DNA from: Jeotgalibacillus soli | GTDB lineage: Bacteria; Bacillota; Bacilli; Bacillales; Jeotgalibacillaceae | Length of the DNA stretch: 64,000 nucleotides | Reading direction: 5' to 3' | NCBI RefSeq assembly: GCF_000829435.1 | Contig: NZ_JXRP01000006.1 | Location: forward strand, 62,001-126,000 | Part shown: positions 1 to 10,100 of the stretch, in pieces | How positions within the stretch are numbered: the stretch's first letter is position 1 | Layout: the number at the start of each line of letters is the position of its first letter | Notes under the pieces: model-generated | Seen by the model: the letters and a program-made list of their open reading frames with translations, nothing else | The model's database searches: none | Told to the model about the DNA's origin: nothing | Translations under genes and position numbers: made by a program

Positions 1-46
1 TCTTTTTCTTCTTATCGTCCCAATCTTTTTTGTGTTTTTTACACAT
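1..46 (-). CDS. Start of a small lysine-rich protein (cut by window edge)
   Basis: A GGAGGG ribosome site lies 7 bases before an ATG on the minus strand. The visible N-terminus is very basic (MCKKHKKDWDDKKKK) and open to the window edge. I do not recognise the family; short Lys/Asp-rich proteins of this kind occur among spore-associated proteins, but that is only a guess. No membrane segment is visible in the part present. Confidence 0.45.
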   Translation of the reverse strand, partial: MCKKHKKDWDDKKKK

Positions 47-360
47 ATGCTATCCCTCCAATCTTTATAAGATAGTATATTGTATGAAGGATTGAAAAAA
101 TTGGAAAGGCGTATATCGTGAGGTAAATGAATTATTTATGTTTATAGAAGAATGATTAATAGATTAAGGATCAACATGGTTACCCAAAAAAGAAGCTTCT
201 ACTTTACATATAAATGAAAGAGAACATAAGGCCCATTTTATGTGGTGTAGTCTTTTGTGAATAATGCGAATAAAAGGATATTGTTTTATCTATCCTATTC
301 ATTCGTTTAGACTAACTACTATGAGGTAAACGAATTAAAAGGGCTGAAAGGAGCGTTATT
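47..360. other. Intergenic, no gene seen
   Basis: AT-rich spacer between a leftward partial gene and a rightward small ORF. It must hold divergent promoters, but I find no convincing -35/-10 pair, terminator hairpin, RNA or repeat. The only clear signal is the GAAAGGAG ribosome site at its right end, used by the next ORF. Confidence 0.5.
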
Positions 361-459
361 ATGTTTATGGGGATGGAAGTTGTACCCATTTGGTTTTACC
401 TAGTGGCTAGTGGTGTTTTAATTGGATTTGTTGGTTTTGGCTATTGGTGGACACGTTGA
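361..459 (+). CDS. 32-aa single-pass membrane miniprotein
   Basis: A GAAAGGAG ribosome site sits 4-10 bases before the ATG. The product is one hydrophobic helix (residues about 8-29, rich in V, L, G, F) ending in an aromatic/basic cap (YWWTR), so a single-pass membrane protein is likely. Too short to assign to a family. The next small ORF also encodes a membrane segment and starts 44 bases downstream on the same strand, so the two may be cotranscribed. Function unknown. Confidence 0.5.
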   Translation: MFMGMEVVPIWFYLVASGVLIGFVGFGYWWTR

Positions 460-503
460 TTAATGGGTAAGGCATGCCATTACTGGGAAGGAGAGTGTGA
501 CAA

Positions 504-662
504 TTGGATCCTGCTCTACTGCTTCCGGTTTTTATAGCAGTAATTTTGATTAACTTTTTTATGATTGTTAAAAAAAGAAGAGAAATGAACGTTAAAGGCG
601 GATGGAAAAGCTACGTTACACCACTAAGCTTTTTTTCTATTTCAATTGTAGCTGTTAATTAA
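504..662 (+). CDS. 52-aa small membrane protein
   Basis: Starts at TTG behind GGGAAGGAGAG at normal spacing. Residues about 3-22 form a hydrophobic helix, followed by a basic loop (KKRRE) and a second short hydrophobic stretch near the C-terminus. No family recognised. Its stop codon is immediately followed by the broken end of a chemoreceptor gene, so the gene lies right at a deletion boundary. Confidence 0.5.
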   Translation: MDPALLLPVFIAVILINFFMIVKKRREMNVKGGWKSYVTPLSFFSISIVAVN

Positions 663-663
663 G

Positions 664-1376
664 GAAGGAAGCCAGCAAATTGCGGCTGCTGCAAATGATG
701 TATTGCAGTTAACGAACAAAGGAAATTAATGAATATCTCTGTCCACGAGATGAACATGATCCAGGAAATCATGAAGAGCTCTGTTCAAAGAGTGAATGAT
801 TTGGATGCACAATCGGTCCGAATTACAGAAATGATTCAAGTGATTCAAGCGATTGCAGATCAGACAAATTTGTTAGCATTAAATGCAGCAATTGAAGCCG
901 CTCGAGCCGGAGAAAGCGGGAAAGGCTTTGCTGTCGTAGCAGATGAGGTGCGTAAGCTGGCTGAACAGGTCAAGCATTCCATTGGAGATATTACGTATAT
1001 CGTAAACGGGATTCAAAATGGATCAAAGCAGGCCGTAACATCCTTGCAGGAAGGATTTGAAAAGGTCGAATCGGGAGCAGATCAAATTCGAACAACAGGA
1101 CTTACATTTGAAGAAATCACAGGGGAACTTTCTACTATGACTGAGAAAATCCAACGTATTTCAACTAGCCTGACTGAAATTAATAAAGAGACCTATAATG
1201 TAACGACATCAGCAGTCAGCATCGCATCCGTTGCTGAGGAAGCAGCAGGAGTCGAAGAAACCTCAGCCTCCGTTCAGCAAACCAGCAGCTCGATGGATCA
1301 AATCACAGATAATGCTGATGCATTAGCAAGCTTATCGAAGGAGCTAAATGAATTAATCCGCCAGTTTAGGGTTTGA
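664..1376 (+). pseudogene. Methyl-accepting chemotaxis protein, 5'-truncated remnant
   Basis: The downstream part encodes the MCP cytoplasmic signalling hairpin, including the highly conserved tip ([18 protein letters not shown]) and the C-terminal LIRQF. A short upstream piece in another frame (667-726, reading SQQIAAAANDVLQLTNKG) is the preceding part of the same coiled coil; the frame is lost in a short A run near 720. The sensor domain, membrane helices and HAMP region are absent. An ATG at 729 behind AAAGGA could in principle give a 215-aa soluble signalling fragment, but loss of the 5' half plus the frameshift points to a dead gene. Confidence 0.8.
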
Positions 1377-1398
1377 TTTAAGGATGTGGCGCATTAAG

Positions 1399-1431
1399 CA
1401 GACTGTCAAGAAACTAGGCAGTCTGTTTTTT
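1399..1431 (+). terminator. Rho-independent terminator
   Basis: Stem CAGACTG/CAGTCTG with a 13-nt loop followed by a run of T. It lies just after the chemoreceptor remnant. Confidence 0.75.
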
Positions 1432-1487
1432 CGATTGATATTTATATAACTAGTAAAGCAATCACTATAATAACACCTTCTTTTCAC

Positions 1488-1527
1488 CAGCCTGTCTCAT
1501 ATACATAAGAAGAGACAGGCTGTTTTA
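1488..1527 (+). terminator. Terminator just upstream of ykvI
   Basis: An 11-bp perfect stem (CAGCCTGTCTC/GAGACAGGCTG) with a short T tract. It ends only about 10 bases before the ribosome site of the next gene, so it could act as an attenuator in that gene's leader rather than as a simple end of the previous unit. Confidence 0.7.
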
Positions 1528-1544
1528 TTGAAGGAGTGGGAAAG

Positions 1545-2573
1545 ATGACGCGTGGGTGGATTCATTCTTTTCAAGTAGCAGCAGTTTACGTTGGGACGGT
1601 TGTTGGTGCAGGGTTTGCAACCGGCAAAGAAATCGTTGAGTTTTTTACTCAATATGGACTTTTAGGTATAGCTGGAATTTTAGTGGCCGGGCTGCTGTTT
1701 ATTTTTATGGGTGTAAAAATGATGATTTTATCAAAAAGGATCAACGCAACTTCCTATCAAGATTTAAATCGTTTTCTCTTTGGGCGTCATGTAAGCAAGG
1801 TCATTAATTTATTTATGCTAGCCGTTCTGCTCGGGGTAACGTCGATTATGCTGTCTGGAGCGGGGGCTGTTTTTGAAGAACAATTGGGATTATCGAAGCA
1901 AATAGGGATTGGCAGTACCGTTATTTTAGCCCTTTTTGTCATGGTGTTTGGCGTAAAGGGACTGCTTAGTGTAAATGTTTTAGTCGTCCCCATGCTAGTT
2001 GTTTTTAGCATTGCTGTTGCAGTTCAATCAACCGGTACATTACATCTAATGACGCCTGAGAATCCAGCCTCTGCCGGCTGGATTCTCTCAGCACTCTCTT
2101 ATTCAGCCTTTAACATTACGATGGCGGCAGCTGTTCTTGTGCCGTTAGCCAACGAAATCAAAGATGAAAAGGTGTTAAAAAGAGGGGGGATTGTGGGCGG
2201 CATATTATTAATGCTAATCCTGATAAGCAGCCATATTGCATTGTCGTCTCTCCCTAATGTAGCCGCCTATGACGTCCCAATGGCAGAGATGATGAAAACA
2301 ATCTTTGCCGTTTTTTATTTTGTTTATGTCGTTGTCATTTACGGGGAAATATTTACGAGTGTTATTGGCAATTTATTCGGTTTAGAAAGGCAATTGATCC
2401 GGTATTTTAATATACCGAGGATGATGATGATCCTTGGCATTCTGTTAGTGGCAGTGGTCATAAGCCAAGTGGGGTATAGCGCTTTGCTTACATTGCTATA
2501 TCCGCTGTTTGGAAAAATTTGCTTAGTGGTACTAGTTTTGCTTATGTTTAAAAAAATTCCTAATCAAGGATAA
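1545..2573 (+). CDS. ykvI: YkvI family membrane protein
   Basis: A 342-aa polytopic membrane protein with about ten hydrophobic segments. The N-terminal SFQVAAVYVGTVVGAGFATGKEI stretch (first 20 residues of it are the diagnostic part) matches my memory of B. subtilis YkvI, a distant relative of the amino acid/polyamine/sodium symporter fold; its substrate is not known. I prefer the ATG, since AAGGAG lies 8 bases upstream, over a GTG three codons earlier that overlaps that ribosome site. It stands alone behind a terminator-like hairpin. Confidence 0.8.
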   Translation: MTRGWIHSFQVAAVYVGTVVGAGFATGKEIVEFFTQYGLLGIAGILVAGLLFIFMGVKMMILSKRINATSYQDLNRFLFGRHVSKVINLFMLAVLLGVTSIMLSGAGAVFEEQLGLSKQIGIGSTVILALFVMVFGVKGLLSVNVLVVPMLVVFSIAVAVQSTGTLHLMTPENPASAGWILSALSYSAFNITMAAAVLVPLANEIKDEKVLKRGGIVGGILLMLILISSHIALSSLPNVAAYDVPMAEMMKTIFAVFYFVYVVVIYGEIFTSVIGNLFGLERQLIRYFNIPRMMMILGILLVAVVISQVGYSALLTLLYPLFGKICLVVLVLLMFKKIPNQG

Positions 2574-2660
2574 AGATAGGCTCCATATAAAGGTTTCGCT
2601 ATTTCTTTAACGGGAAAACAAAAGAAACACAAGCGAACTTTAAAAATGGAGGGAACCCAC

Positions 2661-3581
2661 ATGGTAGAAGAAACAATGCGTGCATTTTTTACCTTTCTTG
2701 CTAAAAATAAACCATTAATTAAGACGGCTAATAAAGTAGGTATGGAACTTGGCGGTTCAAGTTTTGTCGGTGGGGAAACGATTGATGAAACAGTTGAGCA
2801 GGTCAAGAAATTTAATGAAGACGGCATTTACGTGACCATTGATTGTCTCGGAGAATTTATCCATGATTCCTCAGATGCAGAAGAGATTACAAAGCAATGT
2901 ATAGAAGCCATTCACGCTATTAATGAGCATGAGCTGAAGGGCCAGGTTTCCTTAAAGCTTTTTTCCGTGGGTCTTGAATTGGGAGAAGAGACCGTCCTGA
3001 AAAACATGAAGCGAATTTTAGAAGAAGCAAAGCAATTTGATGTGTTCGTTACGATTAATATGGAAGAGTATAAAAACTGCGGAAAAATCATTGACGTGTT
3101 TAAAAAATTAAGAGCAGAGTATGACAATGTCGGAATTGCGCTGCAGGCCAATCTTTATAGAACAGAAACGGACGTAGAAAAGCTAAATGAATTTTCTCCA
3201 GTGATCCGTTTTGTAAAAGGTGCTTATAAGGAATCCGGTGATGTGGACATTGATGATAAGGATACAGTGGATGAAAACTATAAAAAGCTTGTCAAGACCC
3301 ATTTGCTTAATGGGAACTATACGCAAGTGGCTACACATGACGATGATATCATTCAATATGTAAAGAACCTGGTGAAAAAGCACGATATCCCAAATGATCA
3401 ATTTGAGTTTCAAATGCTTCAGGGTATGCGTGATGAACGTCAAAAGGAATTAGCCAAGGAAGGATATAAAATGGTTGTCTACGTCCCATATGGAAAGGAC
3501 TGGTATACCTATTTTATGAAACGTTTGGCTGAACGTCCGGCCAATATCGGGTTTACATTAAAATCGATGGTGAGAAGATAA
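2661..3581 (+). CDS. putB: Proline dehydrogenase (FAD-dependent)
   Basis: 306 aa. Oxidises proline to 1-pyrroline-5-carboxylate, passing electrons through FAD to quinone. Family hallmarks in order: CLGEF near residue 60, LYRTE, VKGAYKE, ATHDD, EFQMLQGMR and the C-terminal YGKDWYTYFMKRLAERPANI, all typical of the monofunctional Bacillus enzyme (PutB/FadM, about 303 aa). The start is the ATG 7 bases after GGAGGG; an upstream ATG overlaps the ribosome site. No P5C dehydrogenase or proline transporter follows here, so the pathway partners must be elsewhere. Confidence 0.92.
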   Translation: MVEETMRAFFTFLAKNKPLIKTANKVGMELGGSSFVGGETIDETVEQVKKFNEDGIYVTIDCLGEFIHDSSDAEEITKQCIEAIHAINEHELKGQVSLKLFSVGLELGEETVLKNMKRILEEAKQFDVFVTINMEEYKNCGKIIDVFKKLRAEYDNVGIALQANLYRTETDVEKLNEFSPVIRFVKGAYKESGDVDIDDKDTVDENYKKLVKTHLLNGNYTQVATHDDDIIQYVKNLVKKHDIPNDQFEFQMLQGMRDERQKELAKEGYKMVVYVPYGKDWYTYFMKRLAERPANIGFTLKSMVRR

Positions 3582-3605
3582 AGCAAAATGAATTAATAAA
3601 TCACT

Positions 3606-3663
3606 TAGCGTATAAATGAAGCATTCATGGCAATCCTGCTAAAGAGTTCAATACGCTAGGAGG
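3606..3663 (+). promoter_or_regulatory. Leader hairpin ending at the sodC ribosome site
   Basis: An 8-bp inverted repeat (TAGCGTAT ... ATACGCTA) encloses a smaller hairpin (ATGAA/TTCAT), and its right arm runs into the AGGAGG of the next gene. If it folds it would press on the ribosome site, so translational control is possible; this is inference from sequence alone. Confidence 0.4.
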
Positions 3664-3671
3664 CTTGTTAA

Positions 3672-4241
3672 ATGAAGAAATGTTTGCTCGTTTCATCAGT
3701 GCTTTTGGTTGCTATAGTGGGAAGTGCCTGTAATTCCGCAACTGATGTGCTGACTAGTCAGGAAACGGTTCCTGTTAATGAAAAAGCAATAGAAGCTGTT
3801 GAAGTGGATATGATGAATACAGAAGGAAATAAGGTTGGAACGGCCATGCTTTCTGAAACGCCTAAGGGGGTTGTGATCCATCTAATGGCAGAGGGGCTTG
3901 AGCCTGGAGAAAAAGCGATTCATTTTCACGAAACTGGAAAATGTGAGAAGCCTGATTTTAAAACAGCCGGTGCCCATTTTAATCCTGAGCATAAAGAGCA
4001 TGGCTTTGAAAATCCTAAAGGCTTCCACGCGGGCGACTTGCCGAATCTGGAAATACCCGAGAACGGGATAGTGGATTTCGAATTGACGGTCAAGACTGTG
4101 ACGCTTAAGCAAGGTGAGAAGAATTCACTGCTCGATGAAGATGGGAGCGCACTCGTCATTCATGCAGGTCCGGATGATTATAAAACGGACCCGGCAGGAA
4201 ATGCAGGTGACCGAATGGTATGCGGTGTAATACAGCACTAG
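3672..4241 (+). CDS. sodC: Cu/Zn superoxide dismutase lipoprotein
   Basis: 189 aa. N-terminal signal with lipobox (VGSAC, Cys near 20), so the protein should be anchored outside the membrane. The SodC core is clear: HFHETGKC, GAHFNPEHKEHG, HAGDLPNL, and VIHAGPDDYKTDPAGNAGDR. By alignment to the family I can place all four copper His, the zinc His/Asp set and both disulfide Cys. B. subtilis YojM is described as lacking copper ligands and inactive; this homologue appears complete and so may be a real dismutase. Single gene with its own ribosome site. Confidence 0.88.
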   Translation: MKKCLLVSSVLLVAIVGSACNSATDVLTSQETVPVNEKAIEAVEVDMMNTEGNKVGTAMLSETPKGVVIHLMAEGLEPGEKAIHFHETGKCEKPDFKTAGAHFNPEHKEHGFENPKGFHAGDLPNLEIPENGIVDFELTVKTVTLKQGEKNSLLDEDGSALVIHAGPDDYKTDPAGNAGDRMVCGVIQH

Positions 4242-4453
4242 ATGAAGGTTGTTCATACAAACTTTTTTATGTTTAAACAATAGCCATGCTGACTTTGGGA
4301 ACTACCAATATGGATCCTGATAAATGTTAACTCCACCCCTGACTGCTATAAGCGCTTGGGGGTATTTTGCATTTTATATGCGGTTTTTCTATTGGTGATT
4401 GTCCTTTTGAAGATGGCTGCTCTCCTAAAAAACGGGATAAATATTTGAATCAG

Positions 4454-4490
4454 AGCCTGTTGACCAAAAAACAGGCTGTTGGTTTTGTTT
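4454..4490 (+). terminator. Possible terminator
   Basis: Stem AGCCTGTT/AACAGGCT with an 8-nt loop, followed by a T-rich stretch broken by G. It lies between the SOD gene and the next gene; the rest of this ~295-base gap shows nothing else. Confidence 0.5.
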
Positions 4491-4536
4491 TACCTTTTTA
4501 TTTAGATGGGTAAAGGATTTATAGGAGGTGTTGAAT

Positions 4537-4983
4537 ATGCCTTTTGACTATTCATTGGACTATAACGAAATTGATTTCCGTAAGCAGCCAGAGCTTTACA
4601 GCGTAGGCAGAGGAGAGCAGGGTGTTTTGCTGGTTGAGCCGTATAAAAGTGAGATCTTGCCTCACTGGCGCTTTAAAACACCTGACATCGCGGAGGAATC
4701 CTCGGAAAAAATTTATGAAATGTTTTTAGCGTACAAGGAAAATGGGGATTTTGTTGGAATGGATATGGCAAGAAAATTCCTACAAATGGGATATACTCGT
4801 TCACGACGCTACACCAATTACAAAGGTGGAAGAAAGTACAATAAGCAAGGTGACGTCAATAAGCGCCACATTGACAACGAAAAAGCGAAATCTGCGAAAA
4901 TTTTTGAAGAGAAATGGAAGCTGGCAAGAGAAGACCATGAGTATTTGGCATATAAGAAAAAACACCAGAAGAAATATGGATAA
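4537..4983 (+). CDS. DUF4385 family protein
   Basis: 148 aa, soluble, charged. The pattern YxRKQPELYSVGRGEQGVLL with downstream LPHWRFKTP, FVGMDMARKFLQMG and a basic C-terminal tail matches the conserved bacterial DUF4385 family as I remember it; no function is known. The ATG lies 7 bases after a perfect AGGAGGTG, so in-frame GTG/TTG codons inside the ribosome site are rejected. Monocistronic by spacing. Confidence 0.8.
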   Translation: MPFDYSLDYNEIDFRKQPELYSVGRGEQGVLLVEPYKSEILPHWRFKTPDIAEESSEKIYEMFLAYKENGDFVGMDMARKFLQMGYTRSRRYTNYKGGRKYNKQGDVNKRHIDNEKAKSAKIFEEKWKLAREDHEYLAYKKKHQKKYG

Positions 4984-5088
4984 ATGGCCACTTGTTAAAG
5001 ATTGCTGATGCCCTTTTGTATAGATAGAAATTTGTATATAATGAATAGATTTCCTGTAGTATGACAGTTTAGAAAAAGGGCTGATTCT

Positions 5089-5577
5089 ATGGATAGAAGT
5101 CAGATATTACACAAAGAATTTATTCAAATCGCAAAAGAACTCAATTCCAAACTAAATGCCATACCGGTTTTATATGGCTCATTAGGTTTGCAAGTTACCT
5201 CTGGCATCAACTATTCCCCGCGAGACATTGATATTTTGGTGCCGAAGGAATTTATTGAAGAGAAGTGGACATTATTAAGACAAATGATGGAAGGAATGGG
5301 GTACATTTTTGTAGATTTACATGAGCATGAGTTCAATAAAAACGGCATTAAAGCAGCCTTCTCGTTTTTAGAGGACCTTTATGACTTTGCTGGAGTAGAT
5401 TATAAAGCTTTAGAAATCAAATCATTTAACGGAGCAGCGTATAAACAATTAAGCTTGCATGACTATTTAAAGGTCTATTTGCAATCATCCAAGGACAGCT
5501 ACAGGAAGAAAAAGAATAACAGCAAGGATTTAATTAAAATTGATCGAATAAGAAGAAGGATAAAGAAAAATGAGTAA
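5089..5577 (+). CDS. Nucleotidyltransferase-fold protein
   Basis: 162 aa. The segment LYGSLGLQ followed about 13 residues later by RDIDILVP is the G-S ... D-x-D signature of the polymerase-beta-like nucleotidyltransferase superfamily, and the Lys-rich C-terminus could bind nucleic acid. The substrate cannot be predicted. An AAAAGGGC ribosome site precedes the ATG, and a TATAAT (5037-5042) with a poorly spaced TTGTAT may be its promoter. Confidence 0.6.
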   Translation: MDRSQILHKEFIQIAKELNSKLNAIPVLYGSLGLQVTSGINYSPRDIDILVPKEFIEEKWTLLRQMMEGMGYIFVDLHEHEFNKNGIKAAFSFLEDLYDFAGVDYKALEIKSFNGAAYKQLSLHDYLKVYLQSSKDSYRKKKNNSKDLIKIDRIRRRIKKNE

Positions 5578-5744
5578 TCTGGATGGAAATAGTTTACTTT
5601 TTAGTTTTAAAGGTTTTAGTGATTATATTGGACTTATTAGCTTACAACGGTCATGTAAGGAATAAATTCTGATGTTTTGACAAAATCTATAGGTGATATT
5701 CTTTTTGGATATCGAACTCTATATCTTAACAGAGGTGATTTGTG

Positions 5745-5897
5745 ATGAGCTATAAAGATCGATTAGATCAGCATTCTCAGCTTTTTCACCACAATTGGAC
5801 AAGGCCGAAGCATGCAAAATCTCAGGTTAATGGTCATACGGCCATTTCTCAGCCGACCATTATTCTGAAAACGAATGCGAAAGCCCGCCAGTTCTAG
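5745..5897 (+). CDS. 50-aa hypothetical protein
   Basis: GAGGTGAT ribosome site before ATG and a strong terminator 25 bases after the stop, so this is a complete small transcription unit. The product is soluble, His/Gln-rich in the first half (DQHSQLFHHNW) with no membrane segment. Not recognised. Confidence 0.6.
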   Translation: MSYKDRLDQHSQLFHHNWTRPKHAKSQVNGHTAISQPTIILKTNAKARQF

Positions 5898-5921
5898 TTA
5901 GAGAAATAGGGGATTAAAAGG

Positions 5922-5957
5922 AGAAGACTTGGGGATCCGAGTCTTCTTTCTTTTTGC
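5922..5957 (+). terminator. Rho-independent terminator
   Basis: Perfect 8-bp stem AGAAGACT/AGTCTTCT with a 10-nt loop and a T-rich tail, directly after the 50-aa ORF. Confidence 0.8.
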
Positions 5958-6118
5958 AGGTCAAAAGCTGTACTAATGTTTAGCCTATATGTATTGAAAA
6001 TAATGGTATTAATAACGATGTGGAATCGGTTACAATGAAAGTGACTAACCATTCATTTTTGAGAAATCGTCTAAAAGGCTGATACTTTTGATAATTTTAC
6101 GACAAGGGAGGAACGCAA

Positions 6119-7012
6119 ATGAATAAAATAGTCTTTGGGCTGTTAGTCATACTTACAACGGCTCTTATGGGTTCCTCATTTGCTGTAGGGAAAATTGGAT
6201 TAGCCTATTCATCACCTCTATTGTTGACAGGACTTCGTTTTACATTTGCAGGGATCATAATGGCAGTAATAGTACGTCTCTTTAAAAAAAGGCATCCTGA
6301 AAAAAGAGAAAGCTGGGTTCAAATTGTCATCATTGGTTTTTTTCAAACATCAGCAGTAATGGGATGCATTTTTCTTAGTTTGAAAACCATTACCTCAGGT
6401 GAATCGGCTATTTTAACTTTTACAAACCCATTGCTGGTCGTTTTATTTGGCACTGTTTTTTTACATATTAAATATCGAGCGATACAATGGGCTGGTGTAA
6501 TGTTTGGGCTGATTGGTGTTTTTATTACGATGGGTGCGAACCTGGAGCTTGAAATTGGTACGATATTAGGTTTTCTATCAGCAGTGGCATGGGCGATTGC
6601 AACCCTTTTAATTAAAGCGTGGGGACAGCAATTTGATACATGGGTCCTTACAGCCTACCAGATGATGTTTGGCGGCGTTTTTCTGTTATTCGGAAGCTTT
6701 TTTCTTGAAACACCCTTTTTTATCGTTAATTCAACTTCGGTTTTAATATTGATATGGCTAGTAATTTTGGCTTCGATTGTTCAATTTGCTGTATGGTTTT
6801 ATTTACTGCAAAAAGGAGATCCAGGAAAAACAAGCGCTTTTCTTTTCTTGGCCCCGTTTTTTGGCGTGGTGTCAGGCTGGCTGGTGCTTGATGAACAGCT
6901 GAAAGCGTATGTGGCGATTGGCGGAATATGTATCTTTATAGGCATCTTTTTAGTTAATTGGAAAAGCCGTAAAAGTGAGAGTAATGGTGAGCAAACGGTT
7001 AAAGCGGGGTAA
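6119..7012 (+). CDS. EamA/DMT superfamily permease
   Basis: 297 aa with ten hydrophobic segments in two repeated halves, as in the drug/metabolite transporter superfamily (two EamA domains, residues about 7-137 and 147-280). Motifs such as GSSFAVGKIGL near the N-terminus and the second-half WAIATLLIKAWG fit the family. Substrate unknown; such proteins export amino acids or metabolites. GGGAGGAAC ribosome site. It converges on the large protease gene across a strong terminator. Confidence 0.85.
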   Translation: MNKIVFGLLVILTTALMGSSFAVGKIGLAYSSPLLLTGLRFTFAGIIMAVIVRLFKKRHPEKRESWVQIVIIGFFQTSAVMGCIFLSLKTITSGESAILTFTNPLLVVLFGTVFLHIKYRAIQWAGVMFGLIGVFITMGANLELEIGTILGFLSAVAWAIATLLIKAWGQQFDTWVLTAYQMMFGGVFLLFGSFFLETPFFIVNSTSVLILIWLVILASIVQFAVWFYLLQKGDPGKTSAFLFLAPFFGVVSGWLVLDEQLKAYVAIGGICIFIGIFLVNWKSRKSESNGEQTVKAG

Positions 7013-7111
7013 AGTTCCTCTAATTTAATCATTGAAAGAGGTACAAGGAGCGCTGTTGCTCCCAGCCTGCTTTTTTTGTTTTAATTAGTAGAAGAATGCA
7101 TAAATCATCAA

Positions 7112-7143
7112 GAAGGACTTCCTGCTTCGGCAGGAAGTCCTTC
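7112..7143. terminator. Convergent terminator with TTCG loop
   Basis: A perfect 14-bp stem closed by the stable tetraloop TTCG sits between the converging permease and protease genes. The T tract is weak on both sides, but the stem is strong enough to serve both transcripts. Confidence 0.8.
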
Positions 7144-7148
7144 CACTT

Positions 7149-10100
7149 TTACTTAATGTAGTTGTTAAGCTCTGCTTCAATTTCCTTGTTAATAACACCT
7201 GTACCGCCGTAAATGTAAAGACTCTTTGGATGGGTATTATTCAACCAAGCCTGGATGCTAGGCGTTAATGCCGTACCGTTTGTTAGCAGGATCGGCATTT
7301 TCCAATAGGCAGCCATATGACTTCCGCTTAGTGCATCCGGAAATGATTTTCCGCTTGCGAAGGCAGCAAGCTGTATATCTGGATAATAACGCTTGGCAAC
7401 CTCAAGAGATGTTTCGTAGCGGTCATCTCCAGAAACCCGCTCCACGCTCGTAACGCCTGATGCTTGTAAGTCAGCAGCTACTTTATCCGGTAATGGTCCA
7501 GTTCCACCAATAAGCGTTACTTTTTTTATACTATTTGCTTTAATATAGGCAATAAGCTCATTGGATAGGCCTGTTTTAGAGCTGTTCAGCAGGATTGGAA
7601 TTTTCTGATTTGTGGCGTAAGGCACGACACTCAGTGCATCAGCAAAGTTTAAACCTGATGTGATGATGATCTCCTTCGGTTTGGCACTGACTTTTTTCGC
7701 AATGGCGATAGAGGTTTCTGTCCTGTTATCTCCAGCAATCCGTTCCACTTTAAAATCTTTTTTAAGCTCTGACTCAATGTTGGCAGGGATAACACCTGTG
7801 CCGCCTAAAAGCACAATTTTACCACCTGTTTTTAATAGTCTTTTTGCTTCTGCTTTTACTTTGTTAATTGTGTTCGGATCGTTTTTAACGAGTAGGATAG
7901 TACCATTCATTGAATTTGTTAAAACGCCGCCTGCGAGAGCATCAGGGTAGTTTTCACCAGATGCAAGAATGACCGTATCAAGTGTATGATCTGACATCTG
8001 TGCTGTGAATGCCCGGGAGGTTTCATAGCGGCCGCCTCCGGCGATTCTTGCTACTATTCCAGCCTGCGCTTCTAAATTAATTTTTAATTGATAAAAATCT
8101 GCAGATGGATTCCCTAAAGCATCAGAAACTTTAATATAGTACGGTCCAGCATCAAGTGAGACATTAAAGACTTCGTCATCACCTGCTCTGTAGGAGTCAG
8201 AATGCATCACTAGCTTGCCAGTTTTATCATAGATGGTTAAAGCCCCATCTACATCAGCCGGTGCGGCTAAAGCAACCTTTGCAGTCGTTCCTTTCATTGC
8301 AGGGAGGATGTACCAATCCTCATCATTTTTTTCACCGAGGGCGTTTAAATACCCTGTTGCTTCAAGCTGGTAATCCGTTATCTTTTTCAAAGAAAGGGGC
8401 TTTGATGGGACATTGTTCTTTATAACTGATCCAGCATCTTCATCCTTTGTCGTTGCTTGTTTAAAGGTTAATTCATACGGCGTTGCTCGAGCAGCTGTAT
8501 CCCAAGCGAAATTCACGAGAATGACAAAGTAGCCGCTTTCTGATTTTCTGTTGATTGATCCTTTTTCAATTTCATTATCCCAGCCATTATCATATAGAAC
8601 GATCGTATCATAGTCTTCAACATCTAACAGACCATCACCATTTAGATCTTCAATGATCACAAGCATAGGATCAATTGGAGAACGCAAGCTTTCTGGCACA
8701 GAATGATTAAGCTGATCTGGATTAGGCTCCACTGTGAAGCTGTACAAGCCTTCTTCCCCGGGTTCAAGATAGAAGATATCTTGATCTGCTACATTTGCAA
8801 AATCTCCCGAAATCTTTCCTTCTAAAAGTGGAGTGGCAGTTAAATCAGTATCATTTGGTTCATTCATGTCAGCAATTTCAAAAGACTTTTTAATCGAGAT
8901 TTCATAAGGCTCGGTGTCGGGCTGATAGAGTGTGTTCGCGATAACTAATAGATAATCTTTTCCTCCATTTAATCCGATCTCAAGAGAGTTTTTATAGGTC
9001 CAGTCAAACATATTACTCGTTGCTTCCACCCAATCTCCTATCATTTCCTCATATACGAGGAGATGGAGAGCCGGCTCAAATACTGGTGAAATGTTTCCAG
9101 TAATTTCGTATATTGCTGTTTCATCAGGCTGAATATGATAAATATCCATATCATCACTGTACTGAATGTAAGCAGAAGCGCTTCCTTCAATTGGAAGAGG
9201 TTGTGCAATGCTTAAAAGAAAATCCTCTTCTTCTGTAATCAATTCATCGTATTCAGGCATATTTTCTTTTTTTTCACGCATATGGTTAGCATATTCCTTG
9301 CTAGATATCTTCCCTTGTATCCATTTTTCTTCGAAGATAACTGCATCTTCTGAAGGATATGGGAATCCATCTTCATCCTCTGGCAGAACAGCTCCGTTTA
9401 ACTGAAGCTGATATGGAATATTGGACGATACTGGCATAAAAGAAAACCCGTCTGTCCAATCAAAATTTTCAATTGTAAAATCAAAATCGCTAAAGTATAA
9501 ATTGGTTATTTCAACGTTATAGATTACACCAGGGTAAGCATTGAAGGCGATACTTTCTCCTTTTCCGATTCCTTGTCGGTTTCCTTCTGCAATTTGATAA
9601 CGCTCCGTTACCGTACCTGTCTCATCGGTTATTTCTTCTTCGATATAAGTGTTTATGGCAGGATCAATGCCAGGGATCGCTGAAAGGTTTACCTTTACAA
9701 CCTGTGGTTCAGATACCTGGAATGAATAAAAATCACTGTCCCCATTTTCACCGGTTAAGTAGAATGGTCCAGCAGCTGATTCATCTGAGCTGAAAGGAAG
9801 TTCAATAGAAAGCGAGTTTTCCTCAGAGAGTGCATCCTCCAGCAAGCTTGATGATTTCATCAGGTGTAGTCCATAGTTTGCTGCTTCAGACGCGCTGCTG
9901 TTACCGTAAATCTCTTTAACACCAATTACAATAGTGCCGTTCTCAGGTGCTTGATATAAATTACCTTCTGAAGTACCGTTTCGAACATCGTTGATGGTCA
10001 ACCAGTCGAAAGGATAATCTTCGTTATTCGCATAGAATAATAGTTCATAAGCAAAATCAAAACGCTCATCACCGCTTAAAACCGTTTGAAGAAATTCTCC

